This document shows positions 32,825 to 41,531 of a DNA stretch of 64,000 bases, piece by piece (position 1 is the stretch's first letter; every line of letters begins with the position of its first letter). This DNA is from Solirubrobacterales bacterium (GTDB taxonomy: Bacteria > Actinomycetota > Thermoleophilia > Solirubrobacterales > Solirubrobacteraceae): NCBI GenBank assembly GCA_003133565.1, contig PKYB01000065.1:11739-75738 (forward strand), written 5' to 3'. Made by a program: the position numbers and the translations under genes. Under the pieces are notes generated by a model. It saw only the letters and a list, made by a program, of their open reading frames with translations, did not search any database and was not told the DNA's origin.

Positions 32825-34975
32825 TCAACTGAGCCCCGTAGCGTTTTCTGTCGGGATTTGAGTTGGAGGCTTCTTGTGTGTCGGGACAATCGTCGTCACA
32901 GTGTCATCAGGGATAACCACGGTGACTGTCTTGGGGTGCGGGATGGGGGGGAGGCTAGAACGCGTGATGGCGTTGAGCGGGGCAGTGGGGAAGCCTTCGA
33001 TGTCGAGCGTTTTGGCTGCGGCTGTAACGCTGTAGCTGGCTGCGACGAGGCGTATGGTTGCGGTCGCATATTGCGCCCGCTGATTGTGGTCTGCGGCCTG
33101 AGCTAGCGCGCGCCAGCTGCTCGCCTCGCTTCTGAGAGCGTCGATGATGGCAACTGTTGCGCGGCGGTTTCGCGGGGGCACGGTGGTTGTTGCAAGCGTG
33201 GACGCCGCCTTGGTCTCGGCAAGCGCGATATGGCTTGCAGCAGCGGCCCGATCGGATAGACGCGTCGCGCTGAGACCGCTCAGACCGGTACGTGCGATGC
33301 TGGCCGGGCGTAGGTCTTTGGCCAGCGCCTTGGCGAGTGTTGCGTTGGGGCCCGGCGCCTCGATGGTCGTGCCGCTAACTGTGACGGTGTCGGCGACAGT
33401 CACACAGTCCGCTAATGCACGCGCGGTTCCGCGGCACAGGATCGCCAGGTCAGCGGACTGGGTGGCAAGTACGAATGCGAGAGTGTGTGCACCGGTCGAC
33501 GGGGTCCACTCGTAGCGCCGCGCTGTGTAAGGGCCGAGCCCGGCAGCGGACTGGTATGTGGGTGCTTGTAGCAGCCGGGCAAGCTGGGGTGGGACGCCGC
33601 CAGGGATCACAGCTGAACTGACGAGTTGTCCGGCGGACAGCGTCGCGCCCGAACTGGTGAGCACCACTGGCGCCGTGAACAGCCGCGCGTCCGCGGTGGA
33701 AGCCGCAGCGGACAGCTTCCACGGCGAAGAGTAGGTGAGTGATATGAGGCGGCCGTGGACCGTTCGGATGCTCTGACCGCCCGAGATCGTAAGGACTGCA
33801 GTGAGTGCCGCGGCAGCCATGATCACGAAACCCGCCGCGGCGAGCGGCCAACGACGTCGGTGGGCACGAGCGGGCTCGGCTGGGATCAAGGGTGGTGCGC
33901 GTCGCCGATCGGCCGTGGTCGCCTCCGCTTTCTGTTGCGCCTCTAGGCGCTCCCGCGCGGAGATCAGTTCCGTCTGGCCGCCGGGCCGCTTAGACGCCGC
34001 CACCTCCGGTGCACGCCCGTGTGTTTCCGCGGGGGCTGGAGTGCGTGGTCGAGGTTCCGCGGACGCTCCTCGGCCGGACGCGCCGTTGGCTTCCGAAGGC
34101 CTTGTAGGAAATGCCGGGATGCCGTGGCGTCGCCGCGCCGGGAGCTCCCCGAGTACGCGGGCGGCCGCGTCCATCAACTCGCCTGCCCTCGGATAACGAT
34201 CTGCTGGATCCTTCGCCATGCCGCGTGCGATCACCGCGCTCAACGCGGATTCGGCCGTGTCACCTGCCGGCAGAGCTGGTGGCGGCTCGTTCAAGTGTGC
34301 GTGCATTACGCCGGCATCGGTCTCCCGCGGATAGGGCACCTGCCCCGTCAAACACTGGTAGAGCACCGCCGTGAGCGAGTAGATATCGCCGGCCGCGGTT
34401 GTGGGCTGTCCTAGGATCTGCTCGGGAGCCGCATAGTTCAAGCTCCCGACGAAGCCGCCGGCTGCTGTCAGACCATGGGTCTGAGGTCCCTTCGCCACGC
34501 CAAAGTCGGCGAGATAGGGGTGACCGTTCTCGGCCAACAAGATGTTCTGAGGCTTCACATCGCGATGCACCAGTCGTGCAGCGTGAGCCACATCCAGTGC
34601 TTTGGCTATCGGACGCAATACATCGACCGTGTCCTCGGCAGACAGCCCGCGCTCATGCATTTGCTCGCCGAGCGTCGTCCCCTCTACTAGGCGCATCGCC
34701 AAATACAGGCGCCCTTCGGACTCCCCCGAGTCGTAGACCGCGACGATGTTCGGATGATCCAACGCGGCCGCGTGGTGGCCCTCACGCCGAAACCGCTCCC
34801 GGTAGTTGGCGTCGCCACTCAGCTGCGGCGAAAGGACCTTCAGCGCTACAGGCCGACCAAGCGAAAGCTGCTCCGCTCGATAGACAACGGCCATACCACC
34901 AAAGCCGATCACGTTGACGATCTGAAAGCCGCCGAGCGTGTCACCCGGAGAAAGAATCGTGCTCGCTCTCACCAC
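32825..34975 (-). CDS. Transmembrane Ser/Thr protein kinase (PknB-like) with extracytoplasmic domain
   Basis: 716 residues from GTG 34975 (GGAGGAG seven bases upstream). Kinase domain residues ~14-275: glycine loop IGFGGMAVVYRAE, VALKV with the Lys, HRDVKPQN, DFGVAKG and YAAPEQ, all catalytic residues present. A Pro/Ala/Glu-rich juxtamembrane part follows, one membrane helix near residue 370 (WPLAAAGFVIMAAAALTAVL) and ~320 outside residues, no PASTA repeats. It likely phosphorylates FHA-binding partners of the nearby secretion genes. The kinase-TM-outside layout resembles EssB/YukC of Firmicutes T7SS, but with an active kinase. Confidence 0.9.
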   Translation of the reverse strand: MVRASTILSPGDTLGGFQIVNVIGFGGMAVVYRAEQLSLGRPVALKVLSPQLSGDANYRERFRREGHHAAALDHPNIVAVYDSGESEGRLYLAMRLVEGTTLGEQMHERGLSAEDTVDVLRPIAKALDVAHAARLVHRDVKPQNILLAENGHPYLADFGVAKGPQTHGLTAAGGFVGSLNYAAPEQILGQPTTAAGDIYSLTAVLYQCLTGQVPYPRETDAGVMHAHLNEPPPALPAGDTAESALSAVIARGMAKDPADRYPRAGELMDAAARVLGELPARRRHGIPAFPTRPSEANGASGRGASAEPRPRTPAPAETHGRAPEVAASKRPGGQTELISARERLEAQQKAEATTADRRRAPPLIPAEPARAHRRRWPLAAAGFVIMAAAALTAVLTISGGQSIRTVHGRLISLTYSSPWKLSAAASTADARLFTAPVVLTSSGATLSAGQLVSSAVIPGGVPPQLARLLQAPTYQSAAGLGPYTARRYEWTPSTGAHTLAFVLATQSADLAILCRGTARALADCVTVADTVTVSGTTIEAPGPNATLAKALAKDLRPASIARTGLSGLSATRLSDRAAAASHIALAETKAASTLATTTVPPRNRRATVAIIDALRSEASSWRALAQAADHNQRAQYATATIRLVAASYSVTAAAKTLDIEGFPTAPLNAITRSSLPPIPHPKTVTVVIPDDTVTTIVPTHKKPPTQIPTENATGLS

Positions 34976-35139
34976 CAAACAGCTCCTCCCGGCGTGGTCT
35001 TCGCCCCCGGCCCCGCGCTGCGCCCCGATCATACGACGATCAGGCGCATGCCCCACGGAAAAACGTCCGTCCTGGCGGGTTCGAAAGCCACCTCTCGTCG
35101 GACCGAGGCCGGCCAGCATGCGGCGAACGGTTAGCTCCT

Positions 35140-36933
35140 CTAGCCGAAGCCACTTACCTCCACCGGCGTCGGGCTTGCCAGACTGGTGTCGGTACCGTCG
35201 CCTAGCTGGCCGACGGCGTTGCCGCCCCAGCAGTCGACACTCCCACCCGACAGTAACGCGCAGGCTTCGTCACCGTTAGTCGAGATAGCGGTTGCGTTGG
35301 TGATCCCGCTCACAGGCAGGGGTGTCGTGCTACACGGCGCGAGCCCGGCGCAACTGTCCGGTCCGCCGGTGGTGCCGTCCCCCAACTCGCCCTCGTAGTT
35401 GTCGCCCCAGCAGGCGATGCCGCCAGCAGATAACAACGCGCACGCTAAGTCGTCGCCAACTGCGATCGCAGTTGCGTTCGTCATTCCGGTCACGGGCACG
35501 GGTGTGAGGCCGCCGGTGTCGGTGCCGTTTCCGAGTTCACCCATGCTGTTATCGCCCCAGCAGTCGACGCTGAAGCCGTCGAAAAGCCCGCCCAACTGCA
35601 AAGCGCACGCTGAGAGGGAGCCCGCCGCGATCGGGTAGCGTGCTACGGGGATCGTGGTTGCGTTGATGCCTCCGCTAACGGCCACAGGCGTCGTGCTACA
35701 TGCGATGACGCCACACGCGTCGGGGCCGGTCTCGTCACCATCCCCCAACTGATTGCGCTCGTCGGCACCCCAGCACTCGAGGCTCGACAGCAGCGCACAT
35801 GCCGATTCGGCGCCGACGGAGATTGCTGTCGCGTTGGTAACTCCAATCACCGGCACGGGCGTCGTGCTGCAAGCGACGTCGCCACACGCGTCCGGGCCGG
35901 TCGCATCACCGTCCCCCAGCTCACCCGAGAGGTTCGTGCCCCAGCAGTCGGCAATGCCGCCCAACAGCAACGCACACGTTGATTCGTTGCCGACGGAGAT
36001 CGCTGTCGCATTGCTGATTCCGCTCACAGGCACGGGCGTCGAACTGCTCGTAGTGGTGCCGTTTCCGAGTCCGCCGTAGGTGTTTGCCCCCCAACAGTCG
36101 ATGCTGCCGGTCGATAGCAACGCGCATGCGAAATCGCTTCCGACGGAGATGGCGGTGGCGTTGGTGATTCCGGTTACAGGCACGGGGGTCGTGCTACACG
36201 GCACAGTGGTGCCGCCGGAGTTGCAGGTGTCTGGTCCAGTGTCGGTGCCATCGCCTAACTCGCCGTCGAGGTTCTCGCCCCAGCAGTCGATGGTGCTGTT
36301 CGAGAGCAGAGCGCACGCTGAGTCTTCGCCGACGGCTACCTGTATCGCGGTGTTCGTGCTGCCGCCGGTCGATGTACCACCTCCGGTTGATGTGCCACCT
36401 CCGGTTGATGTGGTGGTTGTGACTGTGGTTCCGGGTAACAGGGTCTTTACGCTCGACGGGCACGGCTCGGCCTTATTGCTCGTTGTTAGGCAGCCGTCGC
36501 TGTGAAACACGAGCTGTCGTTGTTGTGGATTTGGCACGAGCACCATGTAGCGTCCGATCGCTGCCCTCTTGGTCAGAGTCACATGGATCGCATGCCCCGG
36601 GGTCAGCAGCCAGTCGACGTCGCGAAACATCCTGCTCGTCGCGGTCCGCGTCTCATGAAGAGGCACCGGACGCCTCTTGCAGCCACACGTGACCAGCAGC
36701 TCCGCGCCGCGGTCGATGCTTGTCACCCGCAAGTCGACGACCTCGAGAACCTTCTGGCCTTTGTACGGCGTGACCGTGTTGTTTGACGACAGAACCGGCA
36801 GCGGCAACACCACCGAACCAACACCACCGGCGTTCGCCGACGCCAACCCAGCCGACAACAACGCTAGGGCTCCCGCCACCGCTACCAACACGAGCACCCA
36901 CCGCCACGTGACAAACACGCGCAAACCCCGCAT
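35140..36933 (-). CDS. Secreted RCC1-repeat seven-blade propeller protein, copy 1
   Basis: 597 residues. Signal peptide (WRWVLVLVAVAGALALLSAG), then a ~110-residue four-Cys module ([42 protein letters not shown]), a Thr/Gly linker, and seven RCC1-type repeats of the form CALLSxGxIDCWGxNxxGELG. Each blade carries a Cys pair about ten residues apart, and some have an extra inserted Cys pair after GTDTGPD. ATG 36933 matches the MRGL starts of both paralogues and has TAGACT (36944-36949) ten bases upstream. Confidence 0.9.
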   Translation of the reverse strand: MRGLRVFVTWRWVLVLVAVAGALALLSAGLASANAGGVGSVVLPLPVLSSNNTVTPYKGQKVLEVVDLRVTSIDRGAELLVTCGCKRRPVPLHETRTATSRMFRDVDWLLTPGHAIHVTLTKRAAIGRYMVLVPNPQQRQLVFHSDGCLTTSNKAEPCPSSVKTLLPGTTVTTTTSTGGGTSTGGGTSTGGSTNTAIQVAVGEDSACALLSNSTIDCWGENLDGELGDGTDTGPDTCNSGGTTVPCSTTPVPVTGITNATAISVGSDFACALLSTGSIDCWGANTYGGLGNGTTTSSSTPVPVSGISNATAISVGNESTCALLLGGIADCWGTNLSGELGDGDATGPDACGDVACSTTPVPVIGVTNATAISVGAESACALLSSLECWGADERNQLGDGDETGPDACGVIACSTTPVAVSGGINATTIPVARYPIAAGSLSACALQLGGLFDGFSVDCWGDNSMGELGNGTDTGGLTPVPVTGMTNATAIAVGDDLACALLSAGGIACWGDNYEGELGDGTTGGPDSCAGLAPCSTTPLPVSGITNATAISTNGDEACALLSGGSVDCWGGNAVGQLGDGTDTSLASPTPVEVSGFG

Positions 36934-37061
36934 AACGCCAGCGAGTCTAGCCGCCCCCCGCACACACCACACGGGCAACAATTTCCGGACAAAGCTAGGT
37001 CTCTCTCGCCGCTAATCCCGAACCGAACGCGTCGAGACCGACGGAAGAAGAGCGGGGCCGC

Positions 37062-37082
37062 GCGCGTCTGCAGCAGACGCGC
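37062..37082 (-). terminator. Hairpin after RCC1 copy 2
   Basis: GCGCGTCTGC and GCAGACGCGC form a perfect 10-bp inverted repeat around one base, 13 bases past the stop codon of the RCC1 gene at 37095. It separates copies 2 and 1, which each have their own promoter. Confidence 0.6.
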
Positions 37083-37094
37083 TTGACGCTACCG

Positions 37095-38780
37095 TCAGCC
37101 GAGCCCGCTCACCCGCACGGGCGTCGTGCTGTTATCGGTGCTGCTGTTCCCGAGCTCGCCATAGTCGTTCTCGCCCCAGCAGTAGACAGTGCCGCCCGAC
37201 ACCAGAGCGCAGGGCGACGAGGAGCCGCTGGTGACGTCAGTTGCGCTCGCTAACCCACTCACCGGCACGGGTATCGAGCTGTCGTCGGTGGTGGCGTTTC
37301 CGAGTTCGCCGACGTCCCCGTTGCCCCAGCATTCGATGCTGCCAACTGACAGCAGGGCGCACGCTGAGCCGTCGCCAAGCGCGATCGCAGTTGCGTTCGT
37401 CAACCCGGTCACCGGCACGGGCGTCGTGCTGAGCTCGGTGGTGGCGTTGGTGCCATTCCCGAGTGCGCCATAGTCGTTATCGCCCCAGCAGTCGACTCCT
37501 CCGCCCGAGAGTAGCGCGCATGCTGTGTATTCGCCGACCGAAACGGCGGTTGCGTTGGTGAGCCCGGTCACCGCAACCGGAGTCATGCTGCAAGGATTGT
37601 CATAAGCACAACTGTCCGGTCCCGTGTCAGTTCCGTCGCCTAACTCGCCGTCCGCGCTGTTGCCCCAGCAGTCGATGGTGCCGCCCGTTAGTACCGCACA
37701 GGCGGAGTCTGCGCCGACTGCGATGGCGGTCGCGTTGGTGATCCCACTTACTGCAACCGGTGTTGTGCTGCTAGCGGCGGTACCGTTTCCGAGCTCACCG
37801 AACAGGTTAATTCCCCAGCAGTCGATGGTGCCACCCGCGACTAGCGCGCAGGCTGAGTCTTCGCCAACTGCGACGGCGGTCGCGTTGGTAATCCCAGTTA
37901 CCGCAACCGGTGTCGTGCTGGTGGCGGCGGTACCGTTTCCGAGCTGCCCGTAGGCGTTTGCCCCCCAGCAGTCGATACTGCCGCCCGGGAGCACCGCGCA
38001 CGCTGCCTGATCGCCAACCGAGATCGCGGTGGCGTCGGTGATTCCGCTTACCGGCACGGGCGTCGCGCTACACGGACCGTTGCTGCAGGCGTCCGGTCCG
38101 GTGTCGGTGCCGTCGCCTAACTCGCCGTCGAGGTTCTCGCCCCAGCAGTCGATGCTGCTGTTCGAGAGCAGCGCGCAGGCTGATTCTTCGCCGGCGGCAA
38201 TCTCTACTGCGCTGTTCGTGATGCCGCCTGTACCTGTTCCGCCTGTTCCGCTTGTTCCTGTGCCGCTTGTTCCTGTGCCGCTGGTGCTTGTGACCGTGGT
38301 GCCCGTTGGGATGGTCGTGACACCGGACGGGCAGGGCTGGGGAGTCTTGCTTGGTGTGAGGCAGCCATCGGTTTGAAACACGAGCTGATGGTGCTGCGTG
38401 TTGGACACGAGCACCAGGTAGCGCCCGAGCGCTGGTGGCTCGGTTACCGCGACATGGATCGCGTGCCCTGGGGTCAATAGCCAGTCAACGTCGCGAAAGG
38501 TTCTGCTAGTAGCAGTCCGCGTTTCATGAATGGGCACGAGACGCCGCCTGCAGCCGCAAGTAACCAGCAGCTGCGCGCCGCGCGCGATCTTCGTCACGTG
38601 CATCTCGAGCACTTCGAGAACCTTGTGGCCTTTGTATGACGTTATCGTGGTGCTCGATGTCAGAGCTGGCAACGGCAACACAGTCGGGCCAGTATCGGCT
38701 GAGGTCAAGCCGGGTGCCAACAGCGGGAAGCCTGTCGTGGCAAGGACCGCCAGCACCCAACGCCACCCCAAACCTCGCAT
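37095..38780 (-). CDS. Secreted RCC1-repeat seven-blade propeller protein, copy 2
   Basis: 561 residues with the same plan as copy 1: signal peptide, four-Cys module ([43 protein letters not shown]), a TSGTG linker and seven CAxL...DCWG blades. Start MRGLGWRWVLAVLATTG at ATG 38780, with TAGGCT (38790-38795) nine bases upstream. RCC1 propellers are protein-interaction scaffolds. Because of the signal peptide and paired Cys, these act outside the membrane. Confidence 0.9.
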   Translation of the reverse strand: MRGLGWRWVLAVLATTGFPLLAPGLTSADTGPTVLPLPALTSSTTITSYKGHKVLEVLEMHVTKIARGAQLLVTCGCRRRLVPIHETRTATSRTFRDVDWLLTPGHAIHVAVTEPPALGRYLVLVSNTQHHQLVFQTDGCLTPSKTPQPCPSGVTTIPTGTTVTSTSGTGTSGTGTSGTGGTGTGGITNSAVEIAAGEESACALLSNSSIDCWGENLDGELGDGTDTGPDACSNGPCSATPVPVSGITDATAISVGDQAACAVLPGGSIDCWGANAYGQLGNGTAATSTTPVAVTGITNATAVAVGEDSACALVAGGTIDCWGINLFGELGNGTAASSTTPVAVSGITNATAIAVGADSACAVLTGGTIDCWGNSADGELGDGTDTGPDSCAYDNPCSMTPVAVTGLTNATAVSVGEYTACALLSGGGVDCWGDNDYGALGNGTNATTELSTTPVPVTGLTNATAIALGDGSACALLSVGSIECWGNGDVGELGNATTDDSSIPVPVSGLASATDVTSGSSSPCALVSGGTVYCWGENDYGELGNSSTDNSTTPVRVSGLG

Positions 38781-38980
38781 AACCGAGAGAGCCTAGCCAC
38801 AACCGACACCACCACGTGGGTGCGTTCTTAGCCAACTGCTTGTGTAGCACTTCTTCGTGACGGCGTGAGTATTGGGGTCGAGGGCGTTTCACCGGCTTGC
38901 CGGAATCGCTGCGGTCCGGAGGGGTGTATGCGTGTCGCCAGAGGCCAGTCCGAACAAACAGCGGCGCCGAGCCGTCGCGG

Positions 38981-40548
38981 CTACGGGAGACCGCTCACTT
39001 GCACCGGCGTGTCGCTCTCGGTGGCGGTGCCGTTGCCGACATTAGAGCCCCAGCAGTCGATCGCGCCGCTGTCGAGCAGCGTGCACGCTGACTCGCCGCC
39101 GACCGAGACTGCGGTGGCGTTCGTGATTCCGCTGACCGCGACCGGGGTCGCGCTGTCGATGGTCATGGTGCCGTTGCCGAGCTTGCCGCCGCCGCCGTAG
39201 CCCCAGCAGTCGATCGCGCCGGTGGCGAGCAGCGCGCACGCCGACCCGTAGCCGGCTGAGATTGCGGTGGCGTTTGTAATTCCGCTGACCGGCACCGGGG
39301 TCGCACTATTGGCGGTGGTTCCGTTCCCCAGCTGGCCCAGGGCGTTATAGCCCCAGCAGTCGATCGCGCCGGTGGCGAGCAGCGCGCACGCTGACTCATC
39401 GCCGACTGCGACCGCGGTGGCGTTTGCGATTCCGCTGACCGCCACGGGCCTGTCACTCTCGTTGGTGGTGCCGTTGCCGAGCTCGCCGGCGCCGTTATAG
39501 CCCCAGCAGTCGATCGTGCTGGTGGCGAGCAGCGCGCACGCTGAGTCCTTGCCGGCTGAGATTGCGGTGGCGTTTGTAATTCCGCTGACCGCCACGGGCC
39601 TGTCACTCTCGTTGGTGGTGCCGTTGCCGAGCTCGCCGGTGCCGTTATAGCCCCAGCAGTCGATCGCGCCGCTGGCGAGTAGTGCGCACGCTGCGACTCC
39701 GGCTGAGATTGCGTCGGCGCTCTTGATCCCGCGCACCGCCACCGGTGTATCGCTCGCGGTGGTGGTGCCGTTGCCGAGCTCGCCGCTGTCGTTAGAGCCC
39801 CAGCAGTCGGTTGTGCCGCTGGCGAGCAGCGCGCACGCGGACGCGTCGCCGACTACGACCGCGGTGGCGGTTCTGATTCTGCTGACCGCCACCGGGGTCG
39901 CGCTGTTGTTGGAGGTTGTGCCGTTGCCGAGCTCGCCGCCGCCGTTATAGCCCCAGCAGTCGATGGCGCCGCTGGCGAGCAGCGCGCACGTTGAGTCGTT
40001 GCCCGCGGCTACTTCCGGGGCATGGATGGTCCCTGTTCCGGTGCCCCCACCGGTGCTTGTGACCGTGGTGCCGGGTAGGAGGGTCTTGACACCGGAGGGG
40101 CAGGGTTGGGGGGTTTGCTTGCGGTGAGGCAGCCGTCGGTTTGAAACACGAGCTGATGGTGCTGCGTGTTGGACGCGAGCACCATGTAGCGGCCGAGCGC
40201 TGGTGGCTTGGTCACCGTCACATGGATCGCATGCCCCGGGGTCAATAGCCAGTCAACGCCACGAATAATTCTGCTAGTAGGAGTCCGCGTTTCATGAATC
40301 GGCACACCACGCCGCTTGCAGCCACAAGTGATCAGTAGCTTCGCGCCACGCGCGATCTTCGTCACGTGCATGTCGAGCACTTCGAGAACTCTGCGGCCCT
40401 TATACGAGGTGATCGTGTTACTCGACGTCAGAATCGGCAGCGGCAACACCGCCGGGCCAGCACTGGCTGAGGTCAGGCCGGGCGCCAGCAGCGTCAAGGC
40501 CGCCGCGGCAAGCGACGCGACCACCCAACGCCACCTCAAACCCCGCAT
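38981..40548 (-). pseudogene. RCC1-repeat propeller protein, copy 3, broken by a one-base frameshift
   Basis: Two open frames belong to one gene. The 5' part (40548 down to 40009) codes for signal peptide and four-Cys module, then goes out of frame after CLTASKPPN. Adding one base to the run of six G at 40108-40113 (plus strand) restores QPCPSGVKTLLPGTTVT, then a first blade, and continues in frame to 38981. The repaired protein has seven blades and all module cysteines, like its two paralogues. ATG 40548 has TAGGCT (40556-40561) seven bases upstream. Sequencing error, recent mutation or phase variation cannot be told apart here. Confidence 0.85.
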
Positions 40549-40939
40549 AACGAAGAGCCTAGCCACAAACGACACCATGCACGTAGGGGGTTCTTAGCCT
40601 GTGCATAGGCAGCATTTGATCCCGGCGCGAGTTGACCGCGTGTGAGCATTCGCTCGTGAGGCGAATCTGGTGGCCAGGTCGAAGGGCTGCCTGAGCGCAC
40701 TGCGCGGTGAATGGGGGCTGGTCATAAGGGGTGTCTCGGTCTTACCCTTGGTGTCCTTGCGTCGCACGCGCGGGGTTGGGAAGCTCTCGGTGTGATCTTC
40801 AAAGCCCGTCGCAATGTGTTTGGCGGGAAGGGGATCGAAGGGCCGACACGCCGCTTGGTGTAGGGGCTCGTTGGTGTTCAGCGGGGTTGCCGATCGGCGG
40901 TAGATTCCGCGAGATTTCACAAGAAAAGGAAGTGGTTTG
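40549..40939. other. 391-base intergenic region between RCC1 copy 3 and the WXG100 genes
   Basis: No gene recognised on either strand; the only longer open frame is antisense to the WXG100 gene. The left end holds the RCC1 promoter, whose sequence just upstream of TAGGCT (GTGTCG..TTGTGGC on the minus strand) is shared with copy 2. The right end holds TAGATT (40901-40906) as a likely -10 for the WXG100 genes. Confidence 0.5.
40901..40906 (+). promoter_or_regulatory. Likely -10 box of the WXG100 operon
   Basis: TAGATT lies 33 bases before the ATG at 40940; TTCAGC (40877-40882) is a weak -35 at 18-bp spacing. AAGGAAG serves as ribosome-binding site. Confidence 0.4.
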
Positions 40940-41233
40940 ATGTCCTTGATCAAAGTCACAGCCGAGGATCTGACCTCGACGGCAAGTTTTCTCGGCACCT
41001 CGGCGCAGTCGATCGCCGAAACCAATTCGGCCGCGATGAGCCAGGTCAACGCGCTCGTTGGCGGCGGCTGGTTGGGGGCCGGCTCGACAGCGTTTGAAGC
41101 CGCCATGCAGGAGTGGCAGACCGGCGCCGCACAGGTTCAGGACGCGCTCTCAAAGATTGGGAGCCTGGTCAGTACTGCGGCGAGCAGTTATAGCTCGACG
41201 GACTCCCAGATCGCTTCGTCGTTCGGAGGCTGA
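40940..41233 (+). CDS. WXG100-family secreted protein (EsxA-like)
   Basis: 97 residues, the standard WXG100 length. Two helices flank a WxG turn (VGGGWLGAGSTAFEAAMQEW), and the end is short and Ser-rich. WXG100 proteins are exported as helical-hairpin dimers by type VII systems. ATG 40940 has AAGGAAG upstream. It begins a tight three-gene operon with the next gene seven bases downstream. Confidence 0.9.
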   Translation: MSLIKVTAEDLTSTASFLGTSAQSIAETNSAAMSQVNALVGGGWLGAGSTAFEAAMQEWQTGAAQVQDALSKIGSLVSTAASSYSSTDSQIASSFGG

Positions 41234-41240
41234 GTCCCAG

Positions 41241-41531
41241 ATGCCTGATGCAGCACCGTTTACCGTCTCGCCCGATTCGTTGGCCACGCTCGCCGGCAAG
41301 ATATCCAGCCTTGCCGGCGAGCTGAACAGCGTCATGTCTACGGTCGGCAACGGGGACGCCGCGGCCGCCGGAGACGCCGGTCTCGAGCAAACGATCCGCG
41401 ACTACCTGAACTGCTGGTCCTCGGGTCTCGGCGGATTGTGTGGGCTACTGGACCAATTTCAACAAGCGCTGACCAGCGCCGCGGTCGGCTACAGCGGCAC
41501 GGACGGCGCCGCAAACAAAGGATTTTCTTAA
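41241..41531 (+). CDS. WXG100-like partner protein (T7SS substrate type)
   Basis: 96 residues, helical: TVSPDSLATLAGKISSLAGE, a central CWSSGLGGLCGLLDQF, and SAAVGYSGTDGAANKGF. Size, position and helical-hairpin character fit an Esx partner, although the turn has no strict WxG. The two Cys in the second helix are unusual. The stop directly abuts the ATG of the next gene. Confidence 0.75.
   Translation: MPDAAPFTVSPDSLATLAGKISSLAGELNSVMSTVGNGDAAAAGDAGLEQTIRDYLNCWSSGLGGLCGLLDQFQQALTSAAVGYSGTDGAANKGFS

Noticed and set aside
39340-39700. Regularly spaced repeats resembling a CRISPR array
   Set aside because: Spacing is the RCC1 blade period in one reading frame and the 'spacers' also code for conserved blade residues.
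40594-41106. 170-codon minus-strand frame across the WXG100 promoter region
   Set aside because: Partly antisense to WXG100; no start signal, no motif and composition unlike the neighbours.
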